This document shows positions 6,790-15,375 of a DNA stretch of 35,894 bases, one piece after another (the stretch's first letter is position 1; the number at the start of each line of letters is the position of its first letter). The stretch is from a virus: the IMG/VR virus record IMGVR_UViG_3300017770_000055, positions 1 through 35,894 of that record; one strand, 5' to 3'. A program made the position numbers and the translations under genes. The notes beneath the pieces were generated by a model that was given only the letters and a program-made list of their open reading frames with translations, was not told the DNA's origin and searched no databases.

Positions 6790-8163
6790 CTATTTATTAT
6801 AGGCTGGTAATGAATCTCTGCATAAAAACAGTTCTGTGGTCATTCCTGTGTTAGAATACACATGTTTGACGCCTTTTATGAGGTATTTACCCGAAAACAT
6901 ACGATCTTTTGGCAGTTTATTCTTATTCTTCTGTTGAGATGTAGGTATCTTCACCTTAATTACAGCACCTGCGAACATTCTGGTGTTTCCTGGTACCTTA
7001 ATTGTTAGCGTATGCGTATTTAATAGGTACCAACGTTGAGATGCATATGATGAAGCATTAAGAATACTTGCACTCTCTTCCTCTGCACCACCATCCATAT
7101 TGTTTGAATCCTGCTGTGTCATCTTAGGCAGAATTTTCATTCTGGATCTAGTTGGGTGTAGTTCAAGAAACTCTTCGATTGCTTCGAGATCGTATGGAAA
7201 CTCTTTCTCTAAGGTTGATGCTTTCCCGAACAGTTGTAGGATTTGTGATACCACAGGACCCATTACAGTGCCTTCTGGACCTTCTTCATCGGTAGATGCA
7301 CCTGAGTTTGGTAATGTACTCATTGTGGGTGCTGCCATCACAACACCAAAGGTTGTTGTTTTGTAGATACCATTCCTAAGTTTTTCTAATTGATTAGCAC
7401 GATCAGGATATTTAATACTCTCAATCCTATTCATATCTGCTACTGGATCATTACTATTCACATTTTTCTGTCCATAAATGAATTCATTTATGGCATTTTG
7501 CTCACATAGCATATCAATCGATGCAAAATTATATCCATGCTTATTCTGCCAGAACAAAAATCCTGCTTGCTTCTTAGAAGTTCCTTTCTTACCAGTCTTA
7601 CTATTCTTACCTTTACCTACTCTGGAAACTTTATCAGTTAGATACGATATAGCATCAACAGGTCTCCAATTAGGGCAGATCACATTCATTGGAGTGTGTG
7701 CCTCAACGAAGATATCTTTGTTAGGTATCTTTAAATGCTTCTTCAACATCTCCTGAACAAGATCTGGTTTTCCATTCTTCACACCAAACATACCGAATGC
7801 ACGGTTTGCTTCATTGAAGTACATCTGCTCTGGCGCAAAGTGTAGGATATACATCTTTGCTCTTTCTGATTTCAGAACAGAACCAATCTTATACATCTTG
7901 AAGGTTGCTTTACATCTACCTTCCTTCTTTCCCTCCTCCTGACCAGCGAACGTGGAGAATTCAATATCCAGCATCTCAGTACCAAACAATCTGGTATCTA
8001 AATCTGTGGAATCCAGAATACCAACATCCAATCGAATGAATGGTGAATCAATCGATTCAAACCAAACAAATTCACTAATGATACTTTTAATGTCAAGTGG
8101 TTGATTATCACCACGTAGATGTAAATCTGCTTTGGTTAGTTTATAAGACTTAGTGTCTGCCAT
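6790..8163 (-). CDS. Baseplate hub-type structural protein, gp27-like (457 aa)
   Basis: A 457-residue protein (MADTKSYKLTKADLHLRG) with an N-terminal beta region (FVWFESIDSPFIRLDVGILD, FGTEMLDIEFST), a middle domain with SYLTDKVSRVGKG and AGFLFWQNKHGYNFASIDML, and a C-terminal strand set ending FSGKYLIKGVKHVYSNTGMT-TELFLCRDSLP. That last pattern (binding strand, V-x-H, then T-x-L-x-L-x-R-D) is the ending commonly seen in hub proteins of the gp27/gpD/VgrG N-terminal type. Its position between tape-measure-like genes and gp5 fits gp27. It overlaps the upstream gene by 1 nt. Sequence identity to T4 gp27 is not obvious, so the call is structural inference. Confidence 0.5.
   Translation of the reverse strand: MADTKSYKLTKADLHLRGDNQPLDIKSIISEFVWFESIDSPFIRLDVGILDSTDLDTRLFGTEMLDIEFSTFAGQEEGKKEGRCKATFKMYKIGSVLKSERAKMYILHFAPEQMYFNEANRAFGMFGVKNGKPDLVQEMLKKHLKIPNKDIFVEAHTPMNVICPNWRPVDAISYLTDKVSRVGKGKNSKTGKKGTSKKQAGFLFWQNKHGYNFASIDMLCEQNAINEFIYGQKNVNSNDPVADMNRIESIKYPDRANQLEKLRNGIYKTTTFGVVMAAPTMSTLPNSGASTDEEGPEGTVMGPVVSQILQLFGKASTLEKEFPYDLEAIEEFLELHPTRSRMKILPKMTQQDSNNMDGGAEEESASILNASSYASQRWYLLNTHTLTIKVPGNTRMFAGAVIKVKIPTSQQKNKNKLPKDRMFSGKYLIKGVKHVYSNTGMTTELFLCRDSLPAYNK
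6791..6798 (-). promoter_or_regulatory. Late-type promoter AATAAATA
   Basis: Minus-strand AATAAATA overlapping the last codons of the gp27-like gene and 25 nt before the ATG at 6765. One base differs from the T4 consensus (A for the first T). Confidence 0.45.
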
Positions 8164-11100
8164 TACGCTATGCTAACAGGTTGGTTAAAGATATCCGATG
8201 TAATCCCAAACCTAGGTCTGGCATAATCATTTGCTGGTATTATATAGGGTTCACTACTACCACCACCGCCTGATGGAGCAGCAGCAGCAACTTCGTCATC
8301 ACTACCACCCTGAGGAGGTAAGGTAGCAGCAGAAAGACCACTACCTTCTTTTGCTTCTGCTGCTGCATCATCTTCCTTCTTCTGCATTCCTGCTAGAAGA
8401 TCTGCACCAAATGTTTTATCACTAGGTGAAATGCCACCATCACCATCCATTGCTGATGCATCTGATGCATACTTCTGCAAGAGACCCACCTTGCTACCGA
8501 AGTTCTCCATGACACTTTCCATGGTGACAGGTTTCTTTTGTTTTGCATCACCACCACTTGTATCTCCACTACCTGTTGATGGTTCAGTTGCACTCAAAGT
8601 ATCTGCTGATGTGCCCTGTGAAGTAGCACTCACACCATCATGAGCACCCCAACCCATACCATCAAAGATCTTTTGTTTACCATCCTTCATGACGATATCA
8701 CCAGTCTGATATTTCTTATTAGGATCAAACTTAGGAATACCACCTTTCTTCACTTGCTTCAATGCTGTCATGATCTTGTCAGGAGTCATTGCACTGCTTT
8801 GACCTGGATAATGGAACTTACCATCCATATTAGGTAGTGACGCAAACTCCTGAGATAATCCTTGCATGAATTCTCTATCAGTCATCTTACCCGCTAACCA
8901 GGATTCTGCTCCACGCGCTTTTAAGTTTGCCTCAATAATAATCTTATCTTGATTAGCAGCATTGTATAGATCTTTATCTGGATCTAAACCTGCCTTTCTT
9001 GCTCGTTCAGCAAGGAAACGTGGAAGTTGTTGATACTTACCTACTGCACCTGATGCCTGACCAATAACCTGAGAAATGGTCATCTTAGTAGCACCTGGAA
9101 GAGTGGTACTAGGATACATCGCTTCATAATTACCACCAGATTCTTTACCAGCAACCAGATTCAACAACGGTGCCCATTTACCACCCGAAGAGAATCCATC
9201 CATGGCACTAGCATCTGATGCATAGTCTGTCAACATCCCAGTGGATTTACCAAAGAAATCCATAATTGCACCAGTGGACTTATATTGTGCCTCTTCCTGT
9301 GTTGCACCCGCCCCAGGGGACGCGCTAGACACCCCTGAGGGGGATGTAGAGGTGGATCCACTAGGACTGGATACAGTTGTCTTTGCTCCCTTGACTGGTG
9401 CTACTGATCCTGATGATTCTGCCACGGTGGAATCACCACCCATAAATCCTCTCGCCTTAGCGCGAATGATATTACCACCAGATCCTTTCTCTCCGTTCTT
9501 AGTGAGGTGCCAGAGATCCCAACGTGCTCCATCACCACCCCATGCCGTAGGACCATAGTTATCATTGCGAGGTAGTTGACCATCTTTACCAGATGCTGCC
9601 TCAGCATGAGTCATCACATTCTTAACATTAATATCATTAGGAGACCACCCTCTGTTCTTTGCAATATTAGCAATCTCTTTGGACATTGAAGTGACTTGAT
9701 CATCACTAGGCCAACGATAATTACCTGCCCCACCTGACATCGCGGCGAGAGACAATCCAATACCTGTACTATTTCTTAAATATGTGTGTGCAACACCACC
9801 TCTTTGATCATAGGGGTGTGCTCGATATACACTACCATCACCTTGAATGATACCGTGATACTTTCCTTTCTGCTTAAAGTTACCACCACCAGCGGTCCAG
9901 TGCAAGAACATCTTGCCACCTTTCGCCATCCTATCCATTCCAGAAAGACGATTCTCTTCCTGTGAACCATCACGACGGTGATTCTTTGTGCCAGATAACT
10001 TACCACCCTTAGCAAATGCAGGGAGTCCATAACCACCCGCTTTCGCCTGCTGCATTCTCATGCTAGTCAGACCATTGCCACCCCTAGTTGCAGGAGTATC
10101 GAATGGTACAACGAATGCATCACCACCACTAGAACGTTTACCTACCCATTCAGTACCATGACCGATGAATGATGTAGATCTGCCACCATCAAGTGATACA
10201 GGATATCCAGATTGAGGACCATTAATCCATCCACCACCTGATGCTTTACCAACTTGACCACCTATTGCTTTACCTTCTAACCTCTCTAATTGTTGTTTGA
10301 TGGGTTTATCTTTACCCAACATCTTCTGAATGAAGTTAAGACTGTCTAACTGCTTCTGCAACTGCTTCTCAGTCTCTTCTTCACCCTTATCCTTCACCAT
10401 ATCATCGACACTTTCCTCAGTAGGATCTTCATTAAATGCACCAGCAGCGGCAGCAACTGCGGTACCTGCTAAGAATGCTCCTGCTACCCAAAGACCTCTA
10501 CCTTTAACAAAGGCAAATATTCCTTTGAACATACTAGTAACACTCTTGAATAGTGTACTAATAAATCCTGAAACACCTTTAACTAATCCACCACTTTTCG
10601 CCAGTTTAAAGAATAAACCAAGACCTAATTTTGCTACGGCAGCAGGAGCAAATATGAGTCCTAATGCTGTAACAAATTTGATGATACCAAATACACCTTC
10701 CAAACTTAATGGATTATCTAAGAATTCTATGAGACCATTGAGTCCCATACTGACCAGGGCACCATAGGTCTCGATAAGAAACTTACCAATAGATTTTATT
10801 GCTTCAAAGAACTTTTTAATTTTCTCGGTGTTCTCAGGATCTCCAAACCACTCCATCACTCCATAAAGGAGTAATGATTTGAAGATACCACCGAACAGTT
10901 GAGCAATCCCTTGGAAGAATCCAAATGTCTTAGCAGCAATTGCTTTACTCTTCTCAGCAATTTTGCTCTTACCTTTACCTTCTTGCTTTGCTTCTGCTTT
11001 CTTATCTTGTTCTAACCCTTCTGCTTTCTTATCTTTACGTTGCTGATCTTTGAGAAGTTTCTTCTCATCTATCATCGCATCTTTACGTTGATCAAGGATA

Positions 11101-11339
11101 CCTTGCTGTAACGAAAGAGTTTGTGAATAAAAATTCTTGAATGAGGCACTCATGTCCTCAACTAGAATGGCAATACTATTGGTAGTCGCACCAAGACTGT
11201 TGACTGCTTTGATATTTTTAACAAAACCTACTGTTGGTGAAGTGATTGTCTTATCACCAATCTTCACAGTAATTCCACCCTTACCAGTAGTGGAAGGGGG
11301 TGTTACATACTTATATAATCTTGCTTTGGTTTCTGCCAT
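8163..11339 (-). CDS. Tape-measure-like tail protein with amidase and lysozyme-like domains (1058 aa)
   Basis: Residues about 60-135 are a charged coiled coil (Lys/Glu/Gln rich). Residues about 140-310 hold several hydrophobic helices, as in tail tape-measure proteins. Around 475-600 is an N-acetylmuramoyl-L-alanine amidase (Amidase_2) domain: MFLHWTAGGGNF with the first zinc His, YHGIIQGDGSVYRAHP, VAHTYLRNSTGIGLSLA, and MTHAEAAS with a later ligand. Around 720-830 is a lysozyme-like muramidase domain: LVAGKESGGNY with a catalytic-type Glu, SGAVGKYQQLPRFL, and NQDKIIIEANLKARG. Two copies of a YASDASAMDG motif flank this half. The N-terminal half is paralogous to the gene just upstream. Likely role: tail length and wall penetration. 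It starts directly after the upstream stop. Confidence 0.72.
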   Translation of the reverse strand: MAETKARLYKYVTPPSTTGKGGITVKIGDKTITSPTVGFVKNIKAVNSLGATTNSIAILVEDMSASFKNFYSQTLSLQQGILDQRKDAMIDEKKLLKDQQRKDKKAEGLEQDKKAEAKQEGKGKSKIAEKSKAIAAKTFGFFQGIAQLFGGIFKSLLLYGVMEWFGDPENTEKIKKFFEAIKSIGKFLIETYGALVSMGLNGLIEFLDNPLSLEGVFGIIKFVTALGLIFAPAAVAKLGLGLFFKLAKSGGLVKGVSGFISTLFKSVTSMFKGIFAFVKGRGLWVAGAFLAGTAVAAAAGAFNEDPTEESVDDMVKDKGEEETEKQLQKQLDSLNFIQKMLGKDKPIKQQLERLEGKAIGGQVGKASGGGWINGPQSGYPVSLDGGRSTSFIGHGTEWVGKRSSGGDAFVVPFDTPATRGGNGLTSMRMQQAKAGGYGLPAFAKGGKLSGTKNHRRDGSQEENRLSGMDRMAKGGKMFLHWTAGGGNFKQKGKYHGIIQGDGSVYRAHPYDQRGGVAHTYLRNSTGIGLSLAAMSGGAGNYRWPSDDQVTSMSKEIANIAKNRGWSPNDINVKNVMTHAEAASGKDGQLPRNDNYGPTAWGGDGARWDLWHLTKNGEKGSGGNIIRAKARGFMGGDSTVAESSGSVAPVKGAKTTVSSPSGSTSTSPSGVSSASPGAGATQEEAQYKSTGAIMDFFGKSTGMLTDYASDASAMDGFSSGGKWAPLLNLVAGKESGGNYEAMYPSTTLPGATKMTISQVIGQASGAVGKYQQLPRFLAERARKAGLDPDKDLYNAANQDKIIIEANLKARGAESWLAGKMTDREFMQGLSQEFASLPNMDGKFHYPGQSSAMTPDKIMTALKQVKKGGIPKFDPNKKYQTGDIVMKDGKQKIFDGMGWGAHDGVSATSQGTSADTLSATEPSTGSGDTSGGDAKQKKPVTMESVMENFGSKVGLLQKYASDASAMDGDGGISPSDKTFGADLLAGMQKKEDDAAAEAKEGSGLSAATLPPQGGSDDEVAAAAPSGGGGSSEPYIIPANDYARPRFGITSDIFNQPVSIA
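8442..8516 (-). repeat. YASDASAMDG motif, copy 1
   Basis: Encodes 25 residues beginning SVMENFGSKVGLL and ending YASDASAMDG. It is one of three copies of the same motif found in the two tape-measure-like proteins. Confidence 0.75.
9195..9269 (-). repeat. YASDASAMDG motif, copy 2
   Basis: Encodes 25 residues beginning AIMDFFGKSTGML and ending YASDASAMDG, immediately before the lysozyme-like domain of the 1058-residue protein. It resembles copy 3 most closely. Confidence 0.8.
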
Positions 11340-14300
11340 TTACTGTGTGAGCAGGGGAGATGATGCGGGACCAGAGTTACCGCCACCACCACCACCAGCA
11401 TTGACTGTCTTAGTCTTGATAACTGGTTGCACTGCAATCATCATATCAGGTTTAGCGGGTTGCTTATCTCTACGTACCTTTGCAGTAGATAGAGATTTTA
11501 ATTTCTCTGCTTTTGTATTTATGCTAGAAGGTGCAGTGGTCTTGGACTTTGCTGCATCATTGATTTTAGTAGCATATGCAGCACCATCAGCAACAGGACC
11601 AATGTTAGTCTCTGATTTTGGTTTGAGACTTTCAGCATATGCACCACCATCAACAAGAGGTCCTATACCATTCAACGGTGTCTTTGGCATACTTGTGGAT
11701 GTTGGTATAGGACTTGGTGGCATTCCTGAACCATCCATTGCTGATGCATCTGATGCATACGACCCCAATATACCAGCAGACTTCTTAAAGAAATCTACAA
11801 TACTACCAGTTGATCTATATTCTTGCTGTGGTGTTGCACCACCCTTATCACCACCACCACTGTTGTCACCTGTTTTAGCAGTAGATCCACCACCACCTGT
11901 GTTACCACCACCAGCATCGCCAGATGCAACATAAGATCCAGCACCATCGGTACTACCAGAACCACTCAGATTCTCCCAGTGCCATGCTTCATGTCCATCA
12001 GGATTGTCTGTTTCATATCCTGGTATCTGACCAAAACCAAATTTGCCTGCATTCTTCCTTAACCATTTATATGATGCATTAGTGTACCAAAGGTCAACTG
12101 CTTTACCTAAACCATGATTAGATGTTCCTGGATATGCAGCAGTACCAGGTCCTAATTGATCATAAAGTTGCTTCTGCTTATCATATGTTCTATATGATGA
12201 GTTGATTCTAAAATGAGTTCCCATCTTGAATCCAGACTCTGATGCTGATTGCATCATTGCCTTGAACTGTGGTGCAATTCCCTTAGCAAGTTTATGACCA
12301 CTACCAATAGATACTAGATCTTCATCAGGTAGTTGTCCATTGACAGTACCACCCTTAGCAAATTTACCCCAATCGGAAACAGGTGTCTTTGCAGTATCTT
12401 TCCGTTTCAGAATAACAGGATCTACAAATCTCTTAGTTCCTTGGTTGTGTGCGCGAATAGCACCACCCTTTGCCATCTCGGGAAGTTCTGGTGGTGTAAT
12501 CTCTGCCGTGCCATCACCATCATTCTCAGCGGCACCCATCAATGCCTCCATACCAGGCATTTCACCATTAGGATCACGTACAAGTTTCCTCTGTGGAAAA
12601 TCACCCCCAAGTTGCTTAGCAATTGGATCATCTATATCTGCTAGACCAGTCTTAGCAAGCAAACCAAGTAGTTGCTCTCCTGCCCACTCACCAGCGAATC
12701 CACCAGCAGCACCAGTAATGAAACCAGGAACACCACCAAATGGAGCACCAATAGCAAAACCAGCACTATATCCTAATAAACCACCTAATGCTTTCAGTAT
12801 AGCGTTGATAGGTGACTCACCAAATGCACCATAATCTAACAATGCCATGACAGAGGCAATCAGTGTATCAATACCACCAATCTTCATGCTGGATTTCGCA
12901 GCACCAAGAAACTCTCGCATGGTCTTGAACCCAGGATTCTTAAATCCTGATGCCAAGAAACTAACAACAGATTTTCCTGCCGTCTTTACCTGTTGTCCTC
13001 TTGGTAACTCAGCAAACTCGGCAATCTTCTTTGCCTGAGGGTTCTTCTCTAATATAGGTTTGATGAAGTTTTTGACTTTTGTAGTTACCTTTGCAGCAAG
13101 TGCCTTAGGATTCTTTGCCATTTCGACAACATCACCAAGACTCTTCGCCGCTCTCTTACCAAAGTCCCAGATGCCTTGACCCATACCCTTGACACCATCA
13201 ATCATGGCACCCGCACGAGCACCAAACCAATTATTAAGTCTGCCTACCTGCTTTAATGCAAAAGTGCCACCCTCTTTGAGTTTTGACTTAGCAACAGCAC
13301 CCGCATCGAGAGTACCAGACCAGATGTTTCTAAGAGTACCTACGACACCCTTGTTAGTTGCTGCTGCTTCTGCAACCTCATCACCAAGACCCATCGCTTG
13401 CTGGGTTGCCTGCTTACGTGCCTGTTCAAGTTGAAATGGTGTTTTAGGTGTTGGTTTTACAGCAGGTGTTGGTGGTTTCTTGAATAAACCATTGATACCA
13501 GTCGCTGCTGCTGTAAACTTTTTAGTAATCTGACTACGAAGAGCCTTGATTCTTCTAAGTCTCTTCGCTTTCTTTATATCTCTAAGACGCTGCTTCGATG
13601 TTCTACCATCTCTACCAATTCTCTTACCTTTCGGTTTTTTTACCTTAGGTCCACACCCCATGGAATCGGCAGCGTCTACCGCCTTACCGAGACCAAACAT
13701 AAATTTGACATCACTTAGCAACTTCCATGGCATTAGGATGCGTGATCCAATATGGATTGCAGCGAATCCCGCTAAGATTTTAAGGACACCAAACATCTTA
13801 TCGAGACCATTCCCGATCATACCCTTATCAGGGTCATATCCAAATACGTCAGTTATACCATCCAGAACTGTACCAACACCCCAACGGGTGAACGTTGATG
13901 CAAGATTCCAGACACCCTTAAAGAAATTGAATAACTTAATTATCTTTTCTTTATTCTTTTCATCACCTAACCAGTCCATCACCCCCATCGCAATCGGGAT
14001 GGCAACTAACTTCATCAAACCACCCATTAGGACGGCCATTGGTTTCAGCAGTGCTTTCAACCACCCAAATCTAGATTTCTTCTCTTTCTTACCTTCTTCT
14101 AGTCCTGCCTTCTCTTCACCTTTCTCATTCAGAGATTCTTGCTTCTTCTCTGCTAACTTATCTTGCTGTAAACCTTTCTTCCTACCAAGTGCGTCAGTCT
14201 TTGCTTCAATTATCTTCTTTCTATGCTCACTCTCTTCCGTCGATATATCTATCTCTTCTTGCAAGAATCCTACTGTGGACTCTTGATACATTTCAACTAG

Positions 14301-14456
14301 TGTTTTAAACTCTGTAAGTTGTACACCAATATTTGTTACAGCACCACCCATACGATTTTGGGCAATGGTCATTTTTTTAAATACCTTGCCCAAATCATCA
14401 GAACCAGTCATTTGACTGGGACTGACCGTAATATATTTTCTAAGAGTTGCTGCCAT
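11340..14456 (-). CDS. Tape-measure-like tail protein with VanY-type (M15) peptidase domain (1038 aa)
   Basis: Starts MAATLRKYITVSP; residues about 50-125 are coiled coil, 130-260 are hydrophobic helices with VMDWLGDEKNKEKIIKLF, which aligns with VMEWFGDPENTEKIKKFF in the 1058-residue neighbour. Residues about 520-620 are Gly/Ala-rich and hydrophobic (GGLLGYSAGFAIGAPFGG). About 700-830 is a D-Ala-D-Ala carboxypeptidase-type M15 domain: INSSYRTYDKQKQLY, GTSNHGLGKAVDLW with zinc His and Asp, and HEAWHWE with the third zinc ligand. One YASDASAMDG motif follows at about residue 903. It directly follows the gp26/gp51-like pair, the usual place of a tape-measure gene. The T4 equivalent, gp29, is 590 residues and has no such domain. 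Confidence 0.7.
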   Translation of the reverse strand: MAATLRKYITVSPSQMTGSDDLGKVFKKMTIAQNRMGGAVTNIGVQLTEFKTLVEMYQESTVGFLQEEIDISTEESEHRKKIIEAKTDALGRKKGLQQDKLAEKKQESLNEKGEEKAGLEEGKKEKKSRFGWLKALLKPMAVLMGGLMKLVAIPIAMGVMDWLGDEKNKEKIIKLFNFFKGVWNLASTFTRWGVGTVLDGITDVFGYDPDKGMIGNGLDKMFGVLKILAGFAAIHIGSRILMPWKLLSDVKFMFGLGKAVDAADSMGCGPKVKKPKGKRIGRDGRTSKQRLRDIKKAKRLRRIKALRSQITKKFTAAATGINGLFKKPPTPAVKPTPKTPFQLEQARKQATQQAMGLGDEVAEAAATNKGVVGTLRNIWSGTLDAGAVAKSKLKEGGTFALKQVGRLNNWFGARAGAMIDGVKGMGQGIWDFGKRAAKSLGDVVEMAKNPKALAAKVTTKVKNFIKPILEKNPQAKKIAEFAELPRGQQVKTAGKSVVSFLASGFKNPGFKTMREFLGAAKSSMKIGGIDTLIASVMALLDYGAFGESPINAILKALGGLLGYSAGFAIGAPFGGVPGFITGAAGGFAGEWAGEQLLGLLAKTGLADIDDPIAKQLGGDFPQRKLVRDPNGEMPGMEALMGAAENDGDGTAEITPPELPEMAKGGAIRAHNQGTKRFVDPVILKRKDTAKTPVSDWGKFAKGGTVNGQLPDEDLVSIGSGHKLAKGIAPQFKAMMQSASESGFKMGTHFRINSSYRTYDKQKQLYDQLGPGTAAYPGTSNHGLGKAVDLWYTNASYKWLRKNAGKFGFGQIPGYETDNPDGHEAWHWENLSGSGSTDGAGSYVASGDAGGGNTGGGGSTAKTGDNSGGGDKGGATPQQEYRSTGSIVDFFKKSAGILGSYASDASAMDGSGMPPSPIPTSTSMPKTPLNGIGPLVDGGAYAESLKPKSETNIGPVADGAAYATKINDAAKSKTTAPSSINTKAEKLKSLSTAKVRRDKQPAKPDMMIAVQPVIKTKTVNAGGGGGGNSGPASSPLLTQ
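11730..11804 (-). repeat. YASDASAMDG motif, copy 3
   Basis: Encodes 25 residues beginning SIVDFFKKSAGIL and ending YASDASAMDG, in the C-terminal part of the 1038-residue protein. The last ten residues are identical in all three copies. Confidence 0.8.
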
Positions 14457-14635
14457 TAGAGGGAGTTCTTCTGTTTAGATCTTTCTCGTTCTTCTTCTTG
14501 GAGGTATGCCAAGAGCAAGTTAGTATAAACTTCTCGTTCCCAAGGTATCATGGTTTCCAACTCAGCGAGTGAATACTTATGATGATGCATTAAGGCGAAG
14601 TTAGTCTTGTAATAATTTTCAAGACTACTATGCAT
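14456..14635 (-). CDS. gp51-like small ORF, likely frameshift partner of gp26 (59 aa)
   Basis: A 59-residue ORF from an ATG at 14633-14635 to a TAA that overlaps the next gene's ATG (TAATG). The product begins MHSSLENYYKTNFALMHHHK and continues YSLAELETMIPWEREVYTNL before a charged tail. In T4, gene 51 (hub assembly catalyst) directly follows gene 26, and this position and the IPWEREVY-type sequence fit the short gp51-like proteins of cyanophages. It lies in the -1 frame relative to gp26, with no stop between the gp26 slippery heptamer and its ATG, so it may be made mainly as a C-terminal extension of gp26 rather than alone. Its own ATG has no clear ribosome site. Confidence 0.6.
   Translation of the reverse strand: MHSSLENYYKTNFALMHHHKYSLAELETMIPWEREVYTNLLLAYLQEEERERSKQKNSL
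14602..14627 (-). other. Stem-loop downstream of the gp26 slippery site
   Basis: Minus strand TAGTCTTG, ten-nt loop AAAATTATTA, CAAGACTA: an 8-bp perfect stem. It begins 19 nt after the heptamer, farther than the usual 5-9 nt of a frameshift stimulator, so a stimulating role is unproven. Confidence 0.4.
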
Positions 14636-14640
14636 CAGGG

Positions 14641-15342
14641 CTATGCGAAAAAAGAAGCGAGTCCTTCAAGTGTAACAGTATTCACAACTTTGGTCTTAGG
14701 ATTCTCAACATCGAACTCATGCACTAGTTTAGGCATGGTATCGAAGAATTGTTGAATCATACCAAACTGTTCATTGTTCATCTGACCAAGGAAATCCTTT
14801 GCTTCATTCTTAGTGAATGAATCATAGGTCTCTTCACCTTCATATACTTTCTTGATGCAACTAGCAGCAAGATCAAACACATCATCAATATCAGGTTCGT
14901 CTTTCATGTTTCGATCGACGAATGCTTCGAGAGCAGGATACTTCATCTCAATTTTGACAGTTTCATTCAGTTTGATAATCTTTTTGTGTTCCTTAGGAAC
15001 GATTACCTCAACATCTTCAAGGTTGATAGCAACATCAACTTGGGTTTCACCATCATCTTGACATGTGACTTTGAATTCACTGACTTCACCAACTGCCTTG
15101 GATCTGATCTTCAAGAATAGATATTCAATCTCAAATGTTGCAAGATTATCAACAGTTTTTAGATTAGTACACGCCTTCAAGATAGTCTTGACTGCTTTGA
15201 ACATCTCCTTCTCGTTCTGAGTTTCCATAGCGAGATAAAGTAGTTTCTCCTCTTTTACAAGGAAAGGTCTATACGTGACCTTTGTTCCACTGATGGGCAT
15301 TTTGCACTCATAATCAGGGACAACAAGAGTAGGAAGTGGCAT
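14641..15342 (-). CDS. gp26: gp26 baseplate hub subunit (233 aa)
   Basis: MPLPTLVVPDYECKMPISGT, then VTYRPFLVKEEKLLYLAMET and TLKACTNLKT-type helices match the T4 gp26 baseplate protein family (T4_baseplate), which acts in building the central hub. T4 gp26 is 208 residues, so length agrees. The protein ends EGLASFFA. The last codons contain U UUU UUC in the zero frame, a canonical -1 slippery heptamer, and the -1 frame runs without a stop into the gp51-like ORF, giving a possible fusion of about 295 residues. A late-type CTAAATAA box is 20 nt before the ATG. Confidence 0.85.
   Translation of the reverse strand: MPLPTLVVPDYECKMPISGTKVTYRPFLVKEEKLLYLAMETQNEKEMFKAVKTILKACTNLKTVDNLATFEIEYLFLKIRSKAVGEVSEFKVTCQDDGETQVDVAINLEDVEVIVPKEHKKIIKLNETVKIEMKYPALEAFVDRNMKDEPDIDDVFDLAASCIKKVYEGEETYDSFTKNEAKDFLGQMNNEQFGMIQQFFDTMPKLVHEFDVENPKTKVVNTVTLEGLASFFA
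14647..14653 (-). other. -1 ribosomal frameshift slippery heptamer T_TTT_TTC
   Basis: In the gp26 reading frame the codons are TCT TTT TTC GCA TAG. The heptamer T TTT TTC fits X XXY YYZ. After a -1 slip the frame continues CGC ATA GCC CTG ATG, joining the gp51-like ORF in frame. The site is only one codon before the gp26 stop. Confidence 0.65.
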
Positions 15343-15362
15343 AGTATGAAATTACGATGTAA

Positions 15363-15370
15363 TTATTTAG
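15363..15370 (-). promoter_or_regulatory. Late-type promoter CTAAATAA before gp26
   Basis: Minus-strand CTAAATAA in the short gap between the tail-tube-fold gene and gp26, 20 nt before the gp26 ATG. Same octamer as upstream of gp5. Confidence 0.5.
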
Positions 15371-15375
15371 ACAGG

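Noticed and set aside
9312-9344. Two adjacent small GC-rich hairpins (CCCC-A-GGGG and CCCC-TGA-GGGG)
   Set aside because: They lie in a Ser/Gly/Pro-coding linker, have 4-bp stems and no U-tract; likely codon composition.
10330-14286. Long plus-strand ORFs opposite the tape-measure-like genes (up to 265 codons)
   Set aside because: Pro/Ser/Leu-rich sequences without domains, opposite well-supported genes; explained by repetitive Gly/Ala/Lys codons on the other strand.
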